DNA of 64,000 nucleotides, taken from positions 1 through 64,000 of the forward strand of contig CAMRSM010000005.1 of the NCBI GenBank assembly GCA_947053345.1, written 5' to 3'. This DNA is from an uncultured Lachnospiraceae bacterium. GTDB taxonomy: Bacteria; Bacillota; Clostridia; Lachnospirales; Lachnospiraceae. This document shows, in pieces, positions 59,291-64,000 of this stretch; within the stretch, counting starts at the first letter, position 1; each line of letters opens with the position of its first letter. A program made the position numbers and the translations under genes. Under the pieces are notes generated by a model, which had not been told where the DNA came from, ran no database searches, and saw only the letters and a program-made list of their open reading frames with translations.

Positions 59291-61765
59291 TCATTTGTAA
59301 ATATCTGATATTTCTTTTTGGGATGCCACATTCGTGCGTCTTCCCCGTTTCGCGCTCCAGGCCATTCCAATTTCTTCTAATCTGTGAATTTTTTCCTCGT
59401 CCAGTCCCCTTGCACTGCTATATGCCTGGCGCTGGTTTGATATCCATTTCCCAAGCCGGTAACCGTCCGGGCAAACATAAGTATTTGGCACCGCAAGATG
59501 CCCGTTCATCCGGAAATATTCTGCAGCATATGCATAACCCTGCTCCCACAAGTTCCCGGATTCCCATACCATCCCGATCCCGTCAAGCAGCTGCACCTGC
59601 CAGCCGGCCAATACCCCTTTCCTGTGCCCCGCGCGTTGATGTGAAAGCCAGATCCCGAGTTTTTTTCCATTTCCCGCGGTATAACGCTTTGGCACCGCAA
59701 GATTTCCGTGTTCCTGATAAAACTCTGCTGCCTTACCGTACTGTTCCCGCCAGGAAAGCTCCGATGGTGTCATGCCCGGCCTTATACCAATGGAAAAAAG
59801 CTTTTGCTTTTGTTCTTCGCTTAACGCTTCACGGGAACTTTGCCCGTCTTCTTTTGCCAGCTTCACTCTTTGCTCCCGCAGCCAACGTCCAAGCCAGATT
59901 CCTTCTACGACAATATCCGCAGGCATTTTCAAATTTCCGTGTTCCTCATAATACTGCTTTGCCAGGGCAAAGCGCCGCTCCCACGAATCGGGATTTTCCC
60001 AGACCATACCAATCCGGGACAGCCTTTCTGCGTGCGCTGCATGGATACTTTGCCGACCGGGCGCAGCATAACCTTTCTGTCCGTTCTCCAGGAGCATCCT
60101 TTGGTAAATCTCCCGCTGCCTGCGTATCCACCGCCCAAGCGCACAGCCATTTCCCGTCGTATACCCTGCTGGAATGTCTAAATTTCCATGCTCCAAAAAA
60201 TATTTTTCTGCCTCTGCAAAATTCTGTTCCCACGAAGCTTCCTGTGTGCTCTGCCAGCACATGCCAATCTCATCAAGCCGTTTGATCTGCTGTGTATTCA
60301 GGCTGCCTGCTGTCTTCCCGTTATAAACTTTTCTCTGTGTGGCAACCCATGCGCCAAGGGAATGGCCATCTTTCGTGGTATACGCCGCAGGTACTTTCAG
60401 GTTTCCATGCTCTGCGTAATATTCCTTTGCCATCCCATACATTGCCTCCCATGAAGCGTTCAGGGTATCATTTAACTGCAAAAACAGCCTTCTGCAGTCT
60501 GCCATCTCGTCAATCACCCGGAAATGGTCGGTAACAATCTCATCGCTCCTGCCATTTATACGGAAATCAAAAACCGCTTCGCGCAGTTCTTCCTCGATTG
60601 CCCCGATGCTGCAGAGATTTTCGATGTTCATGACAATATCAAAGATCACGGTGCTTTTCTTCCCACCTGCGGCAAGTGCACGTCCAATCTGCTGCTTGTA
60701 GATGGTCGGTGAGACCGTCGGACGCAGCAGGATCACTCCATCCACACCGTCTATATGGATCCCCTCATTGAGCATGTCAATGCAATACAACAGCTTCAGA
60801 TGGGGACTGGTATCTGCCTTGAAGGCCTCAAATTCCCCTGATGTCTCCTGGTAATCCGAGTATGCCGTGTAGATGTGGGGCGCGTCATCAACATAAGCGA
60901 ACCATTCTTTGGCAAGCTCCTGCATGTTAAGAAGATGCCCATAGTCCGCACAGAAAACGATATACTTACCACAGCTTGATGGTTGTAATGCTTTTTCCTT
61001 CTTTTGCATCAACCGGCTTTCCGTTCCCGTTATATTCGCTGTACTGTCGAATGCATCTTGTTTCATGTGCCTGGCAAAGACTTCCGGAAGTCCATCTGCT
61101 TTTTCCAACGCACGCCTTAGCGCCTCCAATTCCTTTTCCGCCGCATCGCGTACGGTCTTATTCCTCGCCTGCCTTACCCGCAATTCATACTTCCTTAATT
61201 CTTTCCGATAAGAATAGACAGAAAGCACATATTTCGGTGCAGGCAGGATTCCCTGAACAACCGCAGCTCCGAGTGTCAGCTCCGAAGCAATATTCCCGCC
61301 AAAGAGCTCCCATGCCATGTCCCTCTGATTGTCAAGATAACGGATGTTTGTCGCGGAAAGCCCCAGAACCTTGGCATCCGGATACAATCCGCGCAGCCGT
61401 TCTACTCCGCCGCCCCACTGTGCTGCTCCGCAACGGTGAAATTCATCAAGGATGATGTAGTCCGGCTTAATCTCCTTCATTTTTTCCCCATCCATCCGCA
61501 TCAGACGTGCATAGGTGAAAAATTGTATATTCTGAAGTTTCCCTCCTCCTGCTGCATCCCATTGCTCCATCTGGGTCATGAAAATATATTCCGACGGCGA
61601 AAGCCAGCATATTCTTCCGCTTGCCTTATCCTCACAAAGCCGGAATGCAATGAAGGATTTTCCTGTCCCCGTCGGATGGATGATGGCAGCCTGTCCGGTT
61701 TCCTCCAGCATGGAGGCTGCCGCTTCATAAGCTTCCTGGTTATGCTTAAATAAAATACTTCCCAT
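59291..61765 (-). CDS. SF2 helicase with five helicase-associated (HA) repeats
   Basis: An 824-residue DEAD/DEAH-type helicase-like protein. Residues 1-450 hold the two RecA lobes: Walker A 'AAIIHPTGTGKSFIAFRLCE', motif II 'DYIILDEFHRCG', motif III 'LGLSATN' and motif VI 'YKQQIGRALAAGG'. Residues about 470-810 contain five HA repeats, each of the form W...YxEHGNLxVPxxYTxxxGxxLGxWxxxQR (for example 'HGNLKVPAAYTTKDGHSLGA'). The start follows AAGGAG. It heads the polysaccharide locus; such helicases are found beside surface glycan loci in Lachnospiraceae, but their role is unknown. Confidence 0.85.
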   Translation of the reverse strand: MGSILFKHNQEAYEAAASMLEETGQAAIIHPTGTGKSFIAFRLCEDKASGRICWLSPSEYIFMTQMEQWDAAGGGKLQNIQFFTYARLMRMDGEKMKEIKPDYIILDEFHRCGAAQWGGGVERLRGLYPDAKVLGLSATNIRYLDNQRDMAWELFGGNIASELTLGAAVVQGILPAPKYVLSVYSYRKELRKYELRVRQARNKTVRDAAEKELEALRRALEKADGLPEVFARHMKQDAFDSTANITGTESRLMQKKEKALQPSSCGKYIVFCADYGHLLNMQELAKEWFAYVDDAPHIYTAYSDYQETSGEFEAFKADTSPHLKLLYCIDMLNEGIHIDGVDGVILLRPTVSPTIYKQQIGRALAAGGKKSTVIFDIVMNIENLCSIGAIEEELREAVFDFRINGRSDEIVTDHFRVIDEMADCRRLFLQLNDTLNASWEAMYGMAKEYYAEHGNLKVPAAYTTKDGHSLGAWVATQRKVYNGKTAGSLNTQQIKRLDEIGMCWQSTQEASWEQNFAEAEKYFLEHGNLDIPAGYTTGNGCALGRWIRRQREIYQRMLLENGQKGYAAPGRQSIHAAHAERLSRIGMVWENPDSWERRFALAKQYYEEHGNLKMPADIVVEGIWLGRWLREQRVKLAKEDGQSSREALSEEQKQKLFSIGIRPGMTPSELSWREQYGKAAEFYQEHGNLAVPKRYTAGNGKKLGIWLSHQRAGHRKGVLAGWQVQLLDGIGMVWESGNLWEQGYAYAAEYFRMNGHLAVPNTYVCPDGYRLGKWISNQRQAYSSARGLDEEKIHRLEEIGMAWSAKRGRRTNVASQKEISDIYK

Positions 61766-61921
61766 TGGCGGCTCCTTCCCCTGACAAATCCTCCTGTCTT
61801 TATGACAAGAGTCCATAATGACCATTTCCTTCTATATCACAAATCCGATACAAAAAGCTGCTTCCACCCGAAAATGCATCCGGGATTTTAAGCCTCCCAT
61901 TGTCCTGAATTACGCCAAAAG

Positions 61922-61949
61922 GTGTAATGAAGCACCGTACTTCATTACA
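61922..61949. repeat. Inverted repeat, left copy (28 bp)
   Basis: GTGTAATGAAG-caccgta-CTTCATTACA is the exact reverse complement of 62321-62348. The repeat is itself palindromic, apart from a 7-base centre that is inverted between the copies. Extended arms (AAAGGTGTAATGAAG) form a 15-bp hairpin here. Confidence 0.85.
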
Positions 61950-62320
61950 CCTTTACCTGCTAACCTGACAAAACCAGTAATAGAGCAAAAATCCGGCATA
62001 CATTGATATCCGCTCAGACTGCGAATGACTGCGAATAGTAAAAAGCAAAACAGTGTTTCGGTTTCTGTTACCTGCTTGTAATGTACAATTCCGGTTCAAT
62101 TTTTGACACGGATTTTGACTGCGAATAGAACAAAGTGCATAACTATTTTCTTGTTTTGTATTTTATTTAACTTTATTTTTGTTTTTTCTTGGTAATATAT
62201 GGATATCTTTTTATGATAAATTGAATTACTGCTTCTGAATTTATTGACAAATAGATTTTCCTGTGATACAATTTTATAGATGATAGTACAAACTATCATT
62301 ATTTTTACAAAATTTTCCAA
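61950..62320. other. 371-bp AT-rich segment between inverted repeats (candidate invertible promoter)
   Basis: The segment carries a plus-strand consensus promoter (62244-62272) and three copies of GACTGCGAAT (62017, 62027 and 62117; the last two extend to GACTGCGAATAG). It also has a palindrome ATGATAGT-acaa-ACTATCAT near 62280-62300. No gene with a ribosome site is visible. It lies directly upstream of the helicase-polysaccharide locus. No recombinase gene is in the window. Confidence 0.55.
62244..62272 (+). promoter_or_regulatory. Consensus promoter inside the inverted-repeat segment
   Basis: TTGACA and TACAAT with exactly 17 bases between, on the plus strand, pointing away from the helicase. 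Inversion between the repeats would aim it at the helicase and polysaccharide genes. Confidence 0.65.
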
Positions 62321-62348
62321 TGTAATGAAGTACGGTGCTTCATTACAC
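62321..62348. repeat. Inverted repeat, right copy (28 bp)
   Basis: TGTAATGAAG-tacggtg-CTTCATTACAC, the exact reverse complement of 61922-61949. Confidence 0.85.
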
Positions 62349-62436
62349 TTATAACATTATGTTATTATATGATATTTCCACTTCGCCTCCCTGGATATCT
62401 GGCAATTCTATTATATTTTTCCCGCAGCTATACACA

Positions 62437-62470
62437 AAAAAAGAGAAGAAACTTGTAAATTCTTCTCTTT
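62437..62470 (-). terminator. Terminator of the YunG-like gene
   Basis: AAAGAGAAGAA and TTCTTCTCTTT form the stem, and TTTTTTTG follows on the minus strand. Confidence 0.8.
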
Positions 62471-62489
62471 CCATATTCATTGAATGATC

Positions 62490-62927
62490 TCATATCTTCC
62501 CAAGGCGTTTTTTCAGTTCTGCCCTCAAATACTCGTACCGTTCCCTTTTTTCTTCCTTCGCAAAATGTACTTCCCGGAACTGCTCCGGATTATTCTCATA
62601 GGAAAGCACCTCATCCCCAAACTGCTCACTTGTCAGGTCAAAAATGCAGTCACCAACCACGTTATAACAGTGGTAATTCCCGCCCTCCCGAAGTATTCCG
62701 TATACTTTTCCGCCGAAAATATCCTGCGCCAAAAATGCAGTGATGGAGCATTGTCCCAACGTCCGGTTTTCCCTGCTCCAATTGCCGCGCATGCGGGGCG
62801 CGCAGGTGTACCCGCACCATATATCTGAAAGTGCATCGTACAGATCCTTCGGTGTGCGGATTCCTTCGTACTCTTTTGATACCGCAGGAGCATCCGCGTG
62901 CTCCCAGCCGTAAAATTGATAATCCAT
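62490..62927 (-). CDS. YunG-like protein
   Basis: A 145-residue soluble protein matching the YunG family of Firmicutes: 'TPKDLYDALSDIWCGYTCAP', 'NRTLGQCSITAFLAQDIFGG', 'YHCYNVVGDCIFDLTSEQFG' and 'EQFREVHFAKEEKRERYEYL'. The conserved Cys and His suggest a papain-like or transglutaminase-like arrangement, but no activity is known to me. The start 'MDYQFYGWEH' is chosen because upstream in-frame sequence overlaps the amidase gene; GGGAGG lies 13 bases before it, which is long. Confidence 0.72.
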   Translation of the reverse strand: MDYQFYGWEHADAPAVSKEYEGIRTPKDLYDALSDIWCGYTCAPRMRGNWSRENRTLGQCSITAFLAQDIFGGKVYGILREGGNYHCYNVVGDCIFDLTSEQFGDEVLSYENNPEQFREVHFAKEEKRERYEYLRAELKKRLGKI

Positions 62928-63057
62928 GTTAAAGTCAAAGCCTCCCTTCATAAGTCGGTTTCTGTTCAGATGCATTCCGTTAAGGCAGTGCCAAATCCAG
63001 CCGCGGCTATGAAATAAGACCGCGCCAAGCACTTGCTGTGGACACATTCGAAACCGC

Positions 63058-63765
63058 CTATTTCTTCTCCCCCGCCGTCTTTCCCACCGCCGTGTCAAGC
63101 TCCGCTAAAAATGCCGCCCATTTGCCCTCCTGCTGTGCAAAATACTTCGGGCAGAGCTGGTCGCCGAGGTCGGAATGGCGCAGCACTGCGTCCTTCGTCA
63201 GCCCGTAAGTCTTGCATAGATAGGTGGTCAATTTCAGCAGGCTGTCATATGTCTGTGCGGACGGCTCCCCATCCGCCTGCGGATGGCAGAATGTAATGGC
63301 AATCGTATCCTCGTTGCGCGCGCCGGAGGCACAGGCAATCTCGTCCGTCGGGATGCACTGTACAATCTCGCCGTCGCTCCCGATGATAAAATGACAGCTT
63401 TCCGCCGTCTTTGAGGTACTGTTTACCTTCAGGCCTTCATAGTAGTTGCGGGTTTCCACCGCGGTGGTTCCCGCCCCCGCGACATAATGGATGATAATCC
63501 CTTTCACTTCTTTTAAAGAATTCTGTGGTCTTGTATATACATTCGGGGTCAGAAAGAGCTCCGTGATATTAAGCTCCTGTTTCATGGAAGGTGCCGCCGG
63601 GGTGTCGGGAGTCCCTTTTGAAAAAAGGTTCTTCGCCACCTTGATGAGACCGATCAACAGAATAAGCACGATCAAAAGTGCCAGCAGAGCCGCCGCCGCA
63701 AGCTTTAAATACGCATAAAGTTTTTTCCGCTTTTTCCATTCTTCCTTCGACAATACCTTCGCCAT
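63058..63765 (-). CDS. Membrane-anchored N-acetylmuramoyl-L-alanine amidase
   Basis: Cell-wall amidase of the Amidase_2/PGRP type, 235 residues. A basic N-terminus and one membrane helix ('AAAALLALLIVLILLIGLIK') anchor it outside the cell. The zinc site is visible in 'VKGIIIHYVAGAGTTAVETR', 'ESCHFIIGSDGEIVQCIPTD' and 'AVLRHSDLGDQLCPKYFAQQ' (His and Cys ligands). 'NEDTIAITFCHP' replaces the common N..SIGIE motif. The start follows GAGAGG six bases upstream. It lies downstream of guaB but after a terminator. Confidence 0.85.
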   Translation of the reverse strand: MAKVLSKEEWKKRKKLYAYLKLAAAALLALLIVLILLIGLIKVAKNLFSKGTPDTPAAPSMKQELNITELFLTPNVYTRPQNSLKEVKGIIIHYVAGAGTTAVETRNYYEGLKVNSTSKTAESCHFIIGSDGEIVQCIPTDEIACASGARNEDTIAITFCHPQADGEPSAQTYDSLLKLTTYLCKTYGLTKDAVLRHSDLGDQLCPKYFAQQEGKWAAFLAELDTAVGKTAGEKK

Positions 63766-63895
63766 AACTGCCCTCTCCATCTCCAATCTGTACCATGCGC
63801 AACCGCGGTTCGGCACGAAAACATTCCCCGTCCGTCCCCTATATGCGGATATCAAACAGCAAAGCCATGCCGCAGGCTTTCCCCCGATACCCTGC

Positions 63896-63930
63896 AAAAA
63901 GCCCCGGCCCTTCAAACAAGGAGCCGGGGC
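63896..63930 (-). terminator. Terminator of guaB
   Basis: GCCCCGGC and GCCGGGGC form the stem with an inner CCTT/AAGG extension, and TTTTT follows on the minus strand. Confidence 0.85.
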
Positions 63931-63939
63931 CGTGATATC

Positions 63940-64000
63940 CTAATTATCTTCCACACTGTAATTCGGAGCTTCCTTCGTGATATGGATATCATGCGGATGG
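63940..64000 (-). CDS. guaB: IMP dehydrogenase, C-terminal end (partial)
   Basis: The last 19 codons read 'HPHDIHITKEAPNYSVEDN' and a TAG stop. The motif HPHDxxITKEAPNYS is the conserved C-terminus of GuaB, which oxidises IMP to XMP in guanine nucleotide synthesis. The rest lies beyond the window. Confidence 0.85.
   Translation of the reverse strand, partial: HPHDIHITKEAPNYSVEDN

Noticed and set aside
62096-62320. A 74-codon minus-strand frame inside the inverted-repeat segment
   Set aside because: Very AT-rich, Lys/Ile-rich translation without a ribosome site; more likely non-coding regulatory DNA.

Overview
The window looks like the chromosome of a Gram-positive anaerobe of the Lachnospiraceae (Clostridia). 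The evidence is AAGGAGG-type ribosome binding sites throughout, a fused indolepyruvate ferredoxin oxidoreductase with a phenylacetate-CoA ligase, a DUF6145-like protein, a class II GalT, a FliK-like protein, and a Gram-positive EpsG/EpsL-type exopolysaccharide locus. No phylogenetic marker search was possible, so the family assignment is inference.

Layout. 0.1-6.6 kb (+): YwqG-like protein, PflX-like radical SAM protein, fused IorAB and PaaK-like ligase (2-oxo acid/aryl acid metabolism). 6.6-12 kb (-): permease remnant, MIF-like tautomerase, VOC protein, DUF6485 protein, a polar amino acid ABC importer (permease, ATPase, lipoprotein), and a C-GCAxxG-C-C redox protein. 12-20 kb: HD-GYP protein, CPCC protein (+), glucose-6-phosphate isomerase, a membrane-anchored acidic protein, type III pantothenate kinase, a DUF6145-like protein, a LiaF-like protein and a SUFU-domain protein. 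20.8-27.9 kb (-): an AT-rich block with two half-size ABC exporters, an overlooked 38-codon ORF just upstream of them, a two-TM protein, and a GHKL histidine kinase whose C-terminus carries an extracellular RsiV/DUF3298-like domain. The kinase is preceded by a terminator-ended small RNA.

28-32.7 kb is a decayed hotspot beside tRNA-Thr(CGT)/tRNA-Pro(CGG). It holds an XRE-TPR regulator, fragments of a response regulator, a BlaR1-like protein and an XRE repressor, and a 1.36-kb element bounded by 80-bp exact direct repeats that include the 3' half of the tRNA. Inside the element are a holin-like type I toxin with its antisense RNA, a small coat-protein-like membrane protein and a 61-nt palindrome. 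32.9-40.9 kb: FabH, GalT, an unknown protein, a GNAT acetyltransferase, a chloramphenicol-acetyltransferase remnant, a FliK-like protein and a DUF1461 membrane protein.

40.9-61.8 kb (-) is a long surface-polysaccharide locus. It has an SF2 helicase with five helicase-associated repeats at its head. Then come a PglE/EpsN-like aminotransferase, the initiating sugar transferase, a FemAB/GNAT-like protein, four glycosyltransferases, an EpsG polymerase, a WbpA/WbpB/WbpE-like trio for a UDP-3-amino-glucuronate sugar, an ATP-grasp/HAD pair, a PglK-like ABC flippase, and NeuB plus a NeuA-KdsC-like fusion for a nonulosonic acid. Upstream of the helicase, 28-bp perfect inverted repeats enclose about 370 bp of AT-rich DNA. 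A consensus promoter there (TTGACA-N17-TACAAT) points away from the locus, as expected of a phase-variable promoter captured in the OFF orientation. 62.5-64 kb: a YunG-like protein, a membrane-anchored amidase and the 3' end of guaB.
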